DNA from: Candidatus Methanofastidiosum methylothiophilum
Lineage (GTDB): Archaea > Methanobacteriota_B > Thermococci > Methanofastidiosales > Methanofastidiosaceae
Assembly: GCA_001587575.1 (NCBI GenBank)
Contig: LNJC01000005.1
Location: forward strand, 1-54,729
DNA length: 54,729 bases
Direction: 5' to 3'
The position numbers and the translations under genes were made by a program. This document shows positions 16,752 to 25,784 of this stretch, piece by piece. Numbering within the stretch: position 1 is the stretch's first letter; each line of letters begins with the position of its first letter. The notes beneath the pieces are model-generated. The model did not search any database and was not told the origin of the DNA. It saw only the letters and a program-made list of their open reading frames with translations.

Positions 16752-18268
16752 ATCACCTTAAATCCTGGAAATCTTTTAAGGATCATCCCTTCTGTCTGGA
16801 ATATCCTATTGTAGTCCAAAAATCTTTTTGCAGATAAAAGTCTTTCCTTGCTCTCCGCGTAAAGCTCTACAATTATATCATCTTTTTCAACACGATCCCC
16901 TACCTTATAATTTAACAAGAGCCCCGCGCCTTTATCAAAAGGAGCCCCAAGAATCTTTGCTACTTTGACAATTGTAGCGTTGTCAACTTTAGTTATATAT
17001 CCAGAATCTTCAGATAATATAGTTTCTTTGAACTTTCCTAGAGGAATCTCTTCAGGCTTTATATCTGATTGGCCTCCTTGTGCTGCTATAATCTCTCTAA
17101 ACTTTTCCAAGGCTTTTCCACTTTCTAGGATATCCCTTGCCATGGCCTTTCCTTTTCCAACATCAGCCTTCTTACCAAGTTCGAGTAGTATCGCAGCAAG
17201 TCCAATTGCTTTCTCAGTAAGGCTTCCACTTTGCTTTCTCTCTAATGCCATCAAAGCCTCTCTTGCCTCTAGAGCAGGCCCAACAGCATTTCCTATAGGC
17301 TGCCCTCCATAGGTAACTGCAACTTCAACATGCATCCCTAGGGCAGACCCTAGTTCTGTGAAATTGGAAGCAAGTTTTCTTGCATTTTCCCACGTGTTTA
17401 CTTTTGTTCCTTCTCCCATTGGCATGTCTATTAGAAGAAATTCTGCGCCCATAGCATATTTTTTGCTCAATACGCTTGCAAGGATAATGGGTTCAGGGTC
17501 TATGTGGAGTTTCCTTTCAACTTCAACTATTTTTTCGTCAGCAGGAGTTAAATTAAGGACACCGCTCCAAGCAAGACAACCCCCTGTTGTTTTGACTATT
17601 TCCTTTAATTTTTCAGGAGGGAAGTCTATAGGGGAGATAACTTCTACAACATCTGCTGTGCCTGCAGGTGAAGTAATTGCTCTTGAAGATGTTTTTGGGA
17701 TATAAAGACCTGCAGATGCAACTATTGGTATTGTTAATAGGGCGGTCTTATTTCCAGGAACACCACCTATACTATGGACGTCCATTATAGGCCCTTTATC
17801 AAATCTTATCATCGTACCAGTCTCTGCCATTGCACGAGTAAGATACTCTACCTCTTTTGTCGATGTTCCTAGGATCTGTGTCGTTGTTAGAAAACTCGAT
17901 ATAACTACACTATCAATATTTCCGCTAATAATACCGCCAACAAATTTTCTTACTTCTTCATTTGTCAGTATCTTTCCGTCTATCTTCTTTTTTGATATAT
18001 GGATAAGCTCCATGTTAACATCTGGCAATACTTCAACAACTTCATTTTCTAGATGATTATAGTGTTTTGATTTTTCTAAAGGGATTCCTATAAATCCCTC
18101 TGGTATTAGATTTTTTGTCAAAACGGCAGACGATGAGTATGAAGAATCAGATTTTTTAACAATAATTTTTTCCCCAGGATCAATTCTTTCTTTTATAGCA
18201 TCCTTAACATTCAAAAAAACAATATCTTGTGTTTCTTGGATATCAAGATATTTTATTTTAAGCTCCAT
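16748..18268 (-). CDS. deoA: AMP phosphorylase
   Basis: A 506-residue member of the archaeal thymidine-phosphorylase-like AMP phosphorylase family. It converts AMP and phosphate to adenine and ribose-1,5-bisphosphate, the entry to the archaeal pentose-bisphosphate/form III RuBisCO route. The extra N-terminal domain (about 1-80) separates it from bacterial DeoA. The phosphorylase core shows DVHSIGGVPGNKTALLTIP, KTSSRAITSPAGTADVVEV and the GSGLG-like region GSALGMHVEV. Ribose-5-phosphate isomerase lies about 1.7 kb away on the same strand. No RuBisCO or R15P isomerase gene is seen in this window. Confidence 0.9.
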   Translation of the reverse strand: MELKIKYLDIQETQDIVFLNVKDAIKERIDPGEKIIVKKSDSSYSSSAVLTKNLIPEGFIGIPLEKSKHYNHLENEVVEVLPDVNMELIHISKKKIDGKILTNEEVRKFVGGIISGNIDSVVISSFLTTTQILGTSTKEVEYLTRAMAETGTMIRFDKGPIMDVHSIGGVPGNKTALLTIPIVASAGLYIPKTSSRAITSPAGTADVVEVISPIDFPPEKLKEIVKTTGGCLAWSGVLNLTPADEKIVEVERKLHIDPEPIILASVLSKKYAMGAEFLLIDMPMGEGTKVNTWENARKLASNFTELGSALGMHVEVAVTYGGQPIGNAVGPALEAREALMALERKQSGSLTEKAIGLAAILLELGKKADVGKGKAMARDILESGKALEKFREIIAAQGGQSDIKPEEIPLGKFKETILSEDSGYITKVDNATIVKVAKILGAPFDKGAGLLLNYKVGDRVEKDDIIVELYAESKERLLSAKRFLDYNRIFQTEGMILKRFPGFKVI

Positions 18269-18309
18269 AATAGCTATATTTTCCTCTATTAATAAAAGAG
18301 TTACTATTT

Positions 18310-19113
18310 TTATATAGATTCTAAATACGCATTTAGCGAGGAAGCTAAACCTTTCTTTTTTGATATCCTTCGTATATCCTCTAATATTCCCGAACCGTAC
18401 TGGAGCGCTTTCTTTTTCCGATTTACTATTTCAGGAGGCGCACCTAGATCTGCTGCAATTTCTCTAAGAACATGCTTTCTTAAATCGTCATTTTTATCTC
18501 TTAAATTAACTTCTATTTCAAGGTCCATACCGATTTTCTTTACCTCTTTATCTAAAAAAGGAGACAAGAATTTAATACCAAAGCTTTCAAATATTTTGTA
18601 CTCTCTTCGGACTAGTATTTCTTTTAACTCTGCCACATCCTTGTTTCTCAATTGAATTGGATCTTCACCTTTTACCAAAGCCCTTCTGTATTTATCATAT
18701 CCAAAAAAAAGCTCGTCCGCCCCTTGTCCCGATAGGCATACATTAAAATTATTTTCTTGTATCCTTTTTGCTATAAGGTAGAACGTAGAGCCTATCAAAA
18801 CATCAAGGCTATTGCGTTTCCCAATTATTTCAATAGTTTTTTCAATTCCGTTTACTATATCGTTATCCGACAAATTTATTACTTCTAACTGGCAACCTAA
18901 CGATTCAGCTGCAATTTTTGAGTAAATAAGGTCTTTTGAGTTCTCATTTCCAATTGTGTATAATATGGGGACAGAATACTTTTTAGTTAACGCGGCTGTA
19001 ATAAAGCTGTCAACACCACCAGAAAATGAAATGGGAACTTCTTTCCTATTTCCTACTAACTCGGAAACAGATTTTGAAAGATAATTAGCAAGGAGTTTCT
19101 TCTTTTCCATCAC
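18310..19113 (-). CDS. Asparagine-synthase-like PP-loop ATP pyrophosphatase
   Basis: A 267-residue protein with a PP-loop SGGVDS at 31-36, plus GSTFYLIAKR, CLSGQGADELFFGYDKYRR and the lysine-rich RKKKALQYGSGI region found in the C-terminal synthetase domain of asparagine synthase. The N-terminal glutaminase domain is absent, so ammonia or another nucleophile donor is needed and asparagine may not be the product. Its start overlaps the stop of a JAMM protease gene by four bases. That suggests a functional pair, perhaps in thiolation or modification of a small protein (inference). Confidence 0.82.
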   Translation of the reverse strand: MMEKKKLLANYLSKSVSELVGNRKEVPISFSGGVDSFITAALTKKYSVPILYTIGNENSKDLIYSKIAAESLGCQLEVINLSDNDIVNGIEKTIEIIGKRNSLDVLIGSTFYLIAKRIQENNFNVCLSGQGADELFFGYDKYRRALVKGEDPIQLRNKDVAELKEILVRREYKIFESFGIKFLSPFLDKEVKKIGMDLEIEVNLRDKNDDLRKHVLREIAADLGAPPEIVNRKKKALQYGSGILEDIRRISKKKGLASSLNAYLESI

Positions 19114-19472
19114 AAGACCTCATACTCTAAAAAATCTCCCTCTCTTGAATAGAAGAAAAAATTCCATCTTTCATAAGGGTACCTAACAATTATATGAACC
19201 TTTCCGTAATGAGAGAAAAAATTTAGATCCCTATCCGAAGGCAACCCATTATCCGAAGGGTGGGAGTGGACAGTACCTATAATGGACGTATCAATTGGAA
19301 GGCTAAAATGTGAAATTGTAGATGAATTCTTTCCAAATATACTAAAAGGAGAAAATACAACTTCAGAGATTACTCCTTTATCCTCCCTCAAAAAAGCAGC
19401 AAATTCGTTCGGATGAGTATTTTTTGCAGCGTGGGATATGAAATCTAATAGTTCGCTATCCACCTTTATCAA
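19110..19472 (-). CDS. JAMM/MPN-type metalloprotease
   Basis: A 120-residue JAB1/MPN domain with a complete JAMM zinc site: E23 (HPNEFAAFL), H69-x-H71-P72, S79 and D82. In archaea these enzymes remove ubiquitin-like SAMP modifiers or process small sulfur-carrier proteins. It precedes and overlaps the PP-loop ATPase gene, and follows a winged-helix regulator gene by 13 bases. No ubiquitin-like or E1-like gene is seen nearby, so the substrate is unknown. Confidence 0.85.
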   Translation of the reverse strand: MIKVDSELLDFISHAAKNTHPNEFAAFLREDKGVISEVVFSPFSIFGKNSSTISHFSLPIDTSIIGTVHSHPSDNGLPSDRDLNFFSHYGKVHIIVRYPYERWNFFFYSREGDFLEYEVL

Positions 19473-19485
19473 AAGATTTCATTCC

Positions 19486-19920
19486 TTATTCTTTATTCTC
19501 TGAATTTTCAACTCTTTCAATCTTTATCTTGAAAGGCAAGATTGGCGTTTTTATCTCCTTTTTCTCTTTTAATACTTCTTCTAGTTTTAGAAACTCATTT
19601 AGCTCCTTTTCAAGCTGATCGATTTTCTTGTCCACTAACTTTGAAGGCGAAACCGCAGTGTATTGTTCTGGATTTCCAGAGATTTTTTCAACAACCTTCA
19701 TCTGTTCCATTGAAGCTAGAGATTCACGGCAAGTGCTTGGATAAATTGAAGTTCCCTCAGCAATGCTGTCGTACGTCGAACTTCCCTTTTTTAATAGATA
19801 TAAGTATATTTTAACTTTTGACTCAGTATCCAAAAAGAACTTTAACATGTCCATTAATCCCTTATCTATATCACTCTTTTCTGGAATGCTGAACTTTATT
19901 TCCTTAGCGTATTCTTTCAT
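19486..19920 (-). CDS. TrmB-like winged-helix transcriptional regulator
   Basis: A 144-residue protein with a predicted winged helix at about 33-85 (ESKVKIYLYLLKKGSSTYDSIAEGTSI followed by a recognition-helix segment PSTCRESLASMEQMKVVEKI). A coiled-coil-like Lys/Glu/Leu segment follows (about 100-125), of the kind TrmB-family regulators use for dimerisation. No sugar-binding domain is present. It begins the probable operon with the JAMM and PP-loop genes and may regulate them. Confidence 0.65.
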   Translation of the reverse strand: MKEYAKEIKFSIPEKSDIDKGLMDMLKFFLDTESKVKIYLYLLKKGSSTYDSIAEGTSIYPSTCRESLASMEQMKVVEKISGNPEQYTAVSPSKLVDKKIDQLEKELNEFLKLEEVLKEKKEIKTPILPFKIKIERVENSENKE

Positions 19921-19966
19921 TCTACCACCTAGTATTTATTTTATTTTTATTATATATAAGTTATTA

Positions 19967-20641
19967 TCATGATTTTAGTGTCACAATCTTCTGATTTTTC
20001 ATGAATATGACTTCGCATTTTGAGGTAAAGATCCCATTTTCAAAGATTCCGGGAATGTCATTAATGTCCTTTTCCATAGATTTGGGATTCTCCACTGAAG
20101 TAAAGAGGTCAATTATAAAGTTTCCATTGTCGGTCATTACTGGACCGTCTTTGTTACCGCCATCCCTTAATACAGGTTTTCCAAAAGCTGTCAATGCTTG
20201 AAAGACCTTTCTATATGCAAGTGGGAACACTTCAATTGTGACTGGGAATTTTTTTCCAAGTTTTTCTACTAGTTTTCTCTCTTCGCACACTACAACAAAT
20301 CTTTCTGCATTGTAGTCAATTATCTTTTCCTGTAAAAGTGCACCGCCTCGGCCTTTTAGTAGGCACAGTGCGGGGTCAACCTCATCTGCTCCGTCAATAG
20401 CTATGTCAATATCATGCTCGTCAAGAGTAGTAATGGGAATATTTGATTCAACAGCCAAAAGCTTTGCTTGGAATGAAGTTGGTATACCATAAATGGAAAT
20501 TCCTTCATCTTTTATTCTCTTACCAAGTTCTTTTATTGTAAATGCAGTGGTGCTTCCAGTTCCTAGACCAACAACATCGCCGTCTTTTACAAGCGATGCC
20601 GCATAAAGACCTACAGATTTTTTATCGTCCAATTTACTCAC
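19967..20641 (-). CDS. rpiA: Ribose-5-phosphate isomerase A
   Basis: A 224-residue RpiA interconverting ribose-5-phosphate and ribulose-5-phosphate in the cytoplasm. Signature segments are VGLGTGSTTAF, IDGADEVDPAL, LKGRGGALLQEKI, and VVCEERKLVEKLG containing the catalytic glutamate. Length is typical. It starts next to the stop of the upstream membrane-protein gene. Confidence 0.95.
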   Translation of the reverse strand: MSKLDDKKSVGLYAASLVKDGDVVGLGTGSTTAFTIKELGKRIKDEGISIYGIPTSFQAKLLAVESNIPITTLDEHDIDIAIDGADEVDPALCLLKGRGGALLQEKIIDYNAERFVVVCEERKLVEKLGKKFPVTIEVFPLAYRKVFQALTAFGKPVLRDGGNKDGPVMTDNGNFIIDLFTSVENPKSMEKDINDIPGIFENGIFTSKCEVIFMKNQKIVTLKS

Positions 20642-20644
20642 TCT

Positions 20645-21775
20645 TTATTTGTTTCTATACTTAACAGAATTTTCATAATCTTCCATAGCCTTTTCAAGCC
20701 TTTTAATGTCATCAATTAGATCTTTTGTCGTGTCGACTCTTGGATATGGCTGGTATCTATTGGAAGGTGCAGTCCTTGTTAAGGGCCTTTCTCTTTCGAT
20801 AGGAGCAGGTATCGGTTTAGGTCTTACAGTTCTCTCTTGTGGTGGAGGCTTCTCGTCAAACTCTTCTTTTTTGATTTTGACTTTACCATTATTATTCTTG
20901 TTTCCAAAAGACTTCTTCCAGCTTGAAAGGAAGACCATTGAAGAATCTATTCCACATATGAAGGTGAAGATAATAAGGAATATGCCTAGATTTGAATTTC
21001 CCCACATGCTTAGCTTTTCTAGGGCAGTTGGTTCGGCCTGTCCCTTTACCGCTTCAATAAATACGCTATTTGGTGGAGCAGAGTAATATACGATAAATGA
21101 TTTGACTCTTTCCGTTGTTTCTGGGGTAACTGTCTTTATTGTGTACTCATCTGGAACTTTAATACCATTTATTCCTGCATCTCCATATGGGTATGAAAAT
21201 GATATGTTGATATTATTATTCTCAAGTAATATTGAGGGATCATTTGTACCTTTATCAAAAACTATCCAAAACTCTCCATAAAATGAATCAACTGTGGCAT
21301 TTAAAGGAATTTGATAATAATAGTCCCCAACTCTTTTATAGGTAAGTGTCAAAAGTGATACTTTTCTATTTACATCTCCATCTCTTAAAAAATAAGAGTT
21401 AGCAGCGTTCATATAAAGTGGCTTAATTGAGCTCACTACACCTTTAGCTTCAGCAGGTTCTAAAAAAAATCTTTTTGAACGGTCAGGGTCATTTACAAAA
21501 GACATCTCCATTCTGTCGATACCAGAGTTCCTTGGTATGTACACATTCATTTTTAGCGTTATTGTATCTTTATTAATTATGAATCTTACATCTGAAATCC
21601 TAAGATTTTCATCTGGCCTTACGGTGCCTTCTGTCCCTAAAAATTTCATCTGAAATCTGTAGTGTTGAGAGCTAGACTCATATTCGGCTGCGACATATGC
21701 TATGAACAATGTCAATGTGAATAAAACTAGGAAAAGTGAAATACCCATTCTGAGCTTCCTGTTCATAATCTGCAT
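20645..21775 (-). CDS. Secreted/membrane-anchored protein with cytoplasmic Pro-rich tail
   Basis: A 376-residue protein not assigned to a family. A signal-like segment (about 10-32) is followed by an extracytoplasmic beta-rich domain with few cysteines (about 33-245), one transmembrane helix at about 262-282, then a basic/proline-rich segment (PPPQERTVRPKPIPAPIER) and a terminal coiled coil (DLIDDIKRLEKAMEDYENSV). The topology suggests an envelope sensor or anchoring protein with a cytoplasmic interaction tail. An internal ATG at residue 4 (MNRKLRM) is an alternative start. Confidence 0.65.
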   Translation of the reverse strand: MQIMNRKLRMGISLFLVLFTLTLFIAYVAAEYESSSQHYRFQMKFLGTEGTVRPDENLRISDVRFIINKDTITLKMNVYIPRNSGIDRMEMSFVNDPDRSKRFFLEPAEAKGVVSSIKPLYMNAANSYFLRDGDVNRKVSLLTLTYKRVGDYYYQIPLNATVDSFYGEFWIVFDKGTNDPSILLENNNINISFSYPYGDAGINGIKVPDEYTIKTVTPETTERVKSFIVYYSAPPNSVFIEAVKGQAEPTALEKLSMWGNSNLGIFLIIFTFICGIDSSMVFLSSWKKSFGNKNNNGKVKIKKEEFDEKPPPQERTVRPKPIPAPIERERPLTRTAPSNRYQPYPRVDTTKDLIDDIKRLEKAMEDYENSVKYRNK

Positions 21776-21933
21776 TTTGGAAAAGAATATTTAAACCTTT
21801 CTAAAAAGATTAAATTATCGTCTATAATCTATAGCATTTTCTTTACATAACGATGATAATTAATAATTAATTATCAGTTTTTACAAATACTTATATAGAA
21901 ATTTCTTAAATATAATTAAAAGAAAGTGATATT

Positions 21934-22410
21934 ATGAGTAAAAATTTAATTGCAATACTCGGAATACTTGTCCTAATTTTCGGAGCGACATCATATCTCA
22001 TGCTCACCGAGAATAAGGATTTGAAAGAAGATATCGATAAGCTTACAATTGAAAAAAATCTCCTAATAGAAGAAAGGGATACATTGAAGACAAAGATGGA
22101 AACAATGATTCCCGTTTCAGAGAAGAACGCTCTTAAACTTGTAGATGCCTATATATGGGAAAATGGCCAGAGGATCACGGGTACAAGATCATTTTCATTC
22201 CACCCCTACAGTCCAACATACAAGATAGCTGATAAAGATACTTTCTATGAAATTGAGGTATTAAGGGGAGTAGGAAAACTTGAAGGCAATAATCTAACTG
22301 TAAGCTATCATGCATTAAAATTTGAAGTCAGTAAAAATACTGGAGAAGTTACTTACAAAGGAATAGGAGAATCGGCATTTCCAAGTACAGTCTACATAAG
22401 AGTATCTTAG
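21934..22410 (+). CDS. Membrane-anchored protein with coiled coil, unknown family
   Basis: A 158-residue protein with an N-terminal transmembrane/signal-anchor helix (about 4-24), a short coiled coil (about 27-60, rich in Glu/Lys/Leu) and an extracytoplasmic domain of about 95 residues with beta character (FYEIEVLRGVGKL, ALKFEVSKNTGEVTYKG). The last segment loosely resembles PepSY-like repeats, but I would not assign it. It is convergent with the archaemetzincin gene, overlapping by four bases. TATA-like CTTATATAG at about 21890-21898 supports the start. Confidence 0.6.
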   Translation: MSKNLIAILGILVLIFGATSYLMLTENKDLKEDIDKLTIEKNLLIEERDTLKTKMETMIPVSEKNALKLVDAYIWENGQRITGTRSFSFHPYSPTYKIADKDTFYEIEVLRGVGKLEGNNLTVSYHALKFEVSKNTGEVTYKGIGESAFPSTVYIRVS

Positions 22411-23009
22411 GTATATCCGCCAAATAGCTTGTTCAAGCATTCCTTACAATAAGTTTTCTTTTTTTCATCAATATCATAGATATCCTTAGAAATATTCATT
22501 GCGCATCCTGGGATCTTACAGTGATCAAGTCCTAAAGTGTGGCCAAGCTCATGCAAAGCTTCCTTTAGAGCCCTTTCTTTTATGAGAAAATCGCTCTTGA
22601 AATGATTTTTCAGGGGGGCAGTTGTTACAATTGCAATCTCCCCATCAACTTCAGCCTCACCAAAAAGAGTGCCTGTAAATCCAGATTTGTATATCTCAAA
22701 ATCTACCAAAACTAAAACTTTAAGAAGAACTTCAGTTTTACCAAATTTTTTAAGAGATTCTTCTCTTCTTTCTTTTCCGAATATAAACAAACTCTGAGTA
22801 TTGTATTTTCCTACTTGGGGATTATAAGCATTCGGCGGAATTTTATATATGGGAATCCCACCAGAATTTGAAATATTATAATAGCAACTCGCATTTATTC
22901 CAAGTGTACCCCACAGGAGATTTTGTAACTCCTTTTGAAAATCAGCAAGAAATTTTTCATCAAAGTTACCGGCTGCAGCGATTCTAATGTAGAGTTTATT
23001 ATAAACCAT
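22407..23009 (-). CDS. amzA: Archaemetzincin zinc metalloprotease
   Basis: A 200-residue archaemetzincin. The catalytic motif H153-E154-x2-H157-x5-H163 is followed by C164, C169, M171 (Met-turn CAMN), C188 and C191, matching the family's second structural zinc site. No signal peptide is visible, so it is predicted to be cytoplasmic. Physiological substrates are unknown for the family. Length is normal. Confidence 0.93.
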   Translation of the reverse strand: MVYNKLYIRIAAAGNFDEKFLADFQKELQNLLWGTLGINASCYYNISNSGGIPIYKIPPNAYNPQVGKYNTQSLFIFGKERREESLKKFGKTEVLLKVLVLVDFEIYKSGFTGTLFGEAEVDGEIAIVTTAPLKNHFKSDFLIKERALKEALHELGHTLGLDHCKIPGCAMNISKDIYDIDEKKKTYCKECLNKLFGGYT

Positions 23010-23100
23010 TAAAGTTCATTAACCAACTGACTTAAAAAACTTACTAAGCTCTTTTTACTTTAAGCTAAACTATAAAAATGAAATTATCTTTTAACAATCT

Positions 23101-23670
23101 ATGAAAAGATTCATTGTATTTGAAGGTATCGATGCCTCTGGGAAAGAAACACAGGCAAAATTACTCTCATCTTTTTTATCAAATAAAGGCTTTGAAGTAA
23201 TGCTAACCCATGAGCCTATATACGATGAGCCAATCGGAAAAGTCATAAAATCAAATCTTGAAAAAAAGATTTCCCTCGCTTCTCAAACAGTTGCAATGCT
23301 CTACGCAGCCGATAGACATGAGCATTACCAGAAAATAAAGAAAGCTTTAGCTGAAGGAAAAATAGTGATATCTGATAGATACAAATACTCTAACATGGCA
23401 TATCAAGGGGCAAATGGTGTAGATCCTAAATGGATTCAAGAAATAGAAAAATATTCACTTGATCCGGATATTATATTTTACATAAGAGTAAGGCCAGAAT
23501 CTGCAATGAAGAGAAGGAAAGAAAAAGACCTCTATGAGGAAAATATTGATTTCCAAAAGAAAGTTTTTGACATATATGAAAGCCTCTCAAAAAAATACAA
23601 ATTTATCACCATAGACGGTGAGCGAAGTATAGATGAGATTCATAAAGAAATATTAGAATATTTTGATTAA
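23101..23670 (+). CDS. tmk: Thymidylate kinase
   Basis: A 189-residue dTMP kinase with P-loop EGIDASGKETQ (8-18), the DRHEHYQKI segment, SDRYKYSNMAYQG substrate-binding motif and a lid region (ESAMKRRKEKDLYEEN). It phosphorylates dTMP to dTDP for DNA synthesis. The ATG lies about 25 bases after a TATA-like ACTATAAAAATG, so the mRNA is probably leaderless. Confidence 0.93.
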   Translation: MKRFIVFEGIDASGKETQAKLLSSFLSNKGFEVMLTHEPIYDEPIGKVIKSNLEKKISLASQTVAMLYAADRHEHYQKIKKALAEGKIVISDRYKYSNMAYQGANGVDPKWIQEIEKYSLDPDIIFYIRVRPESAMKRRKEKDLYEENIDFQKKVFDIYESLSKKYKFITIDGERSIDEIHKEILEYFD

Positions 23671-23760
23671 TTATTTTATTCCCGGATATAATGCAAAATT
23701 CTTAAAACAAAACTCTTATAAGTAGTGTTACGAAATAGCCATTAGTGTTATGGTGAGAAA

Positions 23761-24207
23761 ATGAAAGTAACTACGATGGACTTTGATAATATGTCTTCCA
23801 AAGAACTTTCCAAAAGACTTTCTGAGTTTCATGGACATCTTGGGCCTTATTTAGTACTCGGTGCAAAAATGGGCCTCTATGCAAAAAAGACCCTTAGCAG
23901 CTCCCCATTTGAAATTTCTGCTGAAATTACAATGCCTCTAAAACCACCTCTTTCATGCACAATCGATGGAATTCAGTTCACATCTGGGGCAACAACTGGG
24001 AAGGCAAATCTAAAAGTTTCTGATGGTCTACCTATAAAGATTGTTTTTTATAAAGAAAATGATGGTATTGTTATTGTTCCAAAACAAAATATACTAGAAA
24101 TAATTAGAACTAGGGTGGGTCATGAAGACCTTGAGATGCTTGCAGAACAGATCATGGAGAAAGATTATACTGAACTTTTTGAGGTTCAAAAATGGACAAA
24201 GCAGTAG
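23761..24207 (+). CDS. FmdE-family protein (no zinc finger)
   Basis: A 148-residue single-domain FmdE protein (Tfu/FmdE fold): SEFHGHLGPYLVLGAKMG, then PPLSCTIDGIQFTSGATTGKANLKV. FmdE-like proteins are named after a gene of the formylmethanofuran dehydrogenase cluster, but their role is unclear and often linked to metal or molybdopterin handling. The C-terminal zinc ribbon of longer members is absent. The gene overlaps the ABC ATPase by 16 bases, so the three genes form one operon. TATA CTTATAAG at about 23714-23721 and Shine-Dalgarno GGTGAG at 23752-23757 support the start. Confidence 0.85.
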   Translation: MKVTTMDFDNMSSKELSKRLSEFHGHLGPYLVLGAKMGLYAKKTLSSSPFEISAEITMPLKPPLSCTIDGIQFTSGATTGKANLKVSDGLPIKIVFYKENDGIVIVPKQNILEIIRTRVGHEDLEMLAEQIMEKDYTELFEVQKWTKQ

Positions 24208-24932
24208 AGTTAAATTCAGTAGATACCACTTATGAGGGTGAAAAAATTCCTTGTTTAAAGGGCATTAGCCTTCAAATAAAAAAAGGAGAATTCATAGCAG
24301 TAATTGGTCCGAATGGCGCAGGCAAGACTACTCTCCTTGAAACTATAAATGGGCTACTTGAATCAAACAAGGGTGAAGTCAAAGTATTAGGAAAGGCTTT
24401 GAGAGGCGACGGGAACGATATAAGAAAATATGTTGGGTACGTGCCTCAAGATTATTCTATTGATGAACTAACTCCTTTTTTAGTTTCAGATGTTGTCTTA
24501 ATGGGTAGATATGGAAAGATTGGATTATTAAAACCAATAACAAAAAAGGATAGAGAAGTAGCCAAAAACATGATGGAGTATATGGGAATTGATGGTATCT
24601 CTAAAAGACCTATAGGAAAACTCTCTGGTGGCCAAGCACAGAAGGTAATGATTGCAAGAGCCCTTGCAAAGGAGCCAGAAATTATACTAATGGATGAGCC
24701 TTTCTCAAATCTTGATTTTGAAGCAAGAAGAGAGGTTTCAGATAAACTAATCCACTTCCATAAAAATAGAGGTATGACTTTTGTAATTGTAATTCACGAT
24801 ATAGCTTCAATTCCGAAGGCGTGCAACAGAGTTATAGTGATGGACAACGGAAGAATTGTGGCGGATGGAAACAAAGAAGATATCTTGAAACCTGAGCTTC
24901 TTGAGATGGGATACAAGGGAATCGTATGTTAG
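24192..24932 (+). CDS. Metal-type ABC transporter ATP-binding protein (ZnuC-like)
   Basis: A 246-residue ABC ATPase with Walker A GPNGAGKTT, Q-loop VPQDYSID, signature LSGGQAQKV, Walker B IILMDEPFSNLD and a switch histidine in VIHDIASIPKACNR. It pairs with the ABC-3 permease downstream (7-base overlap). The family imports zinc, manganese or iron. No substrate-binding lipoprotein is encoded here, so it must be elsewhere or the system must use the FmdE protein in some other way. Confidence 0.88.
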   Translation: MDKAVELNSVDTTYEGEKIPCLKGISLQIKKGEFIAVIGPNGAGKTTLLETINGLLESNKGEVKVLGKALRGDGNDIRKYVGYVPQDYSIDELTPFLVSDVVLMGRYGKIGLLKPITKKDREVAKNMMEYMGIDGISKRPIGKLSGGQAQKVMIARALAKEPEIILMDEPFSNLDFEARREVSDKLIHFHKNRGMTFVIVIHDIASIPKACNRVIVMDNGRIVADGNKEDILKPELLEMGYKGIVC

Positions 24933-25741
24933 AAATCTTCTCTACGAAAATAATTCTTTTTGCGATTATAGGTGCCATTCTAACTGGCTACACCTGTTCG
25001 TTGATGGGCACCTTTGTAGTTAGAATGAATCTCTCTTCACTGGGGTTTGCAATGTCTCATGCAGCATTTGCAGGAGCCGCTCTTGGGATTTTTTTAAGGA
25101 AAGATCCTCTAATTTTTGCTTTACTTTTCTCTACTTTTGTATCCTTAGCACTAGGACCTTTAGCTGACAAGGCAAAGTTAAAGACGGACGTTGTAATCGG
25201 GGTAATTTTTTCTCTGTCAATGGCTTTAGGATTATTATTTCTAAATCTTTCTCCAGACACCGCGATGTCAAGCACCGCCCTTAGGATACTATGGGGAAGT
25301 GTTTTAGGGATGACAACAGCAGACATAATTTATCTTCTAATCATCACAGTAATTGCAATATTGTTTGTAATTATGTTCTTTAAGGAGATAAACTCAATTC
25401 TTTTTGATAGAAAACTTGCAAGGGCTTCAGGAATCAATGACAAGCCATTTTACTATCTAATTCTTTTCTTAACAAGTTTAACTGTAGCTTTTTCATTGAA
25501 ACTAGTCGGAGGATTACTTGTTTTTGCTTTGATGATAAATCCTACTTCTTCAGTATATCAGTTTTCATATGACATGAAAAAGATAATACTATTCTCCCCA
25601 ATTGTTGGGGTAATATCCTGTCTATTGGGAATGCTGATGTCTTTTTCACTTGATCTACCAACAGGATCTTCAATTGCCATTGTTTGCTCAATTATATTTG
25701 GAATTTCGGTCCTTATTTCCCCAAAAAGGAGAAAAGGGTAG
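24926..25741 (+). CDS. Metal-type ABC transporter permease (ZnuB/ABC-3 family)
   Basis: A 271-residue permease with about eight hydrophobic helices and the ABC-3 features GTFVVRMNLSSLGFAMSHAAFAGAALG near the N-terminus and LKLVGGLLVFALMINPTSS near the C-terminus. It works with the ATPase immediately upstream to import a divalent metal. The start overlaps the ATPase stop. An internal SSLGFAMSHAAFAGA stretch corresponds to the cytoplasmic coupling segment in this family. Confidence 0.88.
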   Translation: MLEIFSTKIILFAIIGAILTGYTCSLMGTFVVRMNLSSLGFAMSHAAFAGAALGIFLRKDPLIFALLFSTFVSLALGPLADKAKLKTDVVIGVIFSLSMALGLLFLNLSPDTAMSSTALRILWGSVLGMTTADIIYLLIITVIAILFVIMFFKEINSILFDRKLARASGINDKPFYYLILFLTSLTVAFSLKLVGGLLVFALMINPTSSVYQFSYDMKKIILFSPIVGVISCLLGMLMSFSLDLPTGSSIAIVCSIIFGISVLISPKRRKG

Positions 25742-25784
25742 ATATTAGCAAAGATATTTATATTTGGTAATTTAGAGTTATGGC

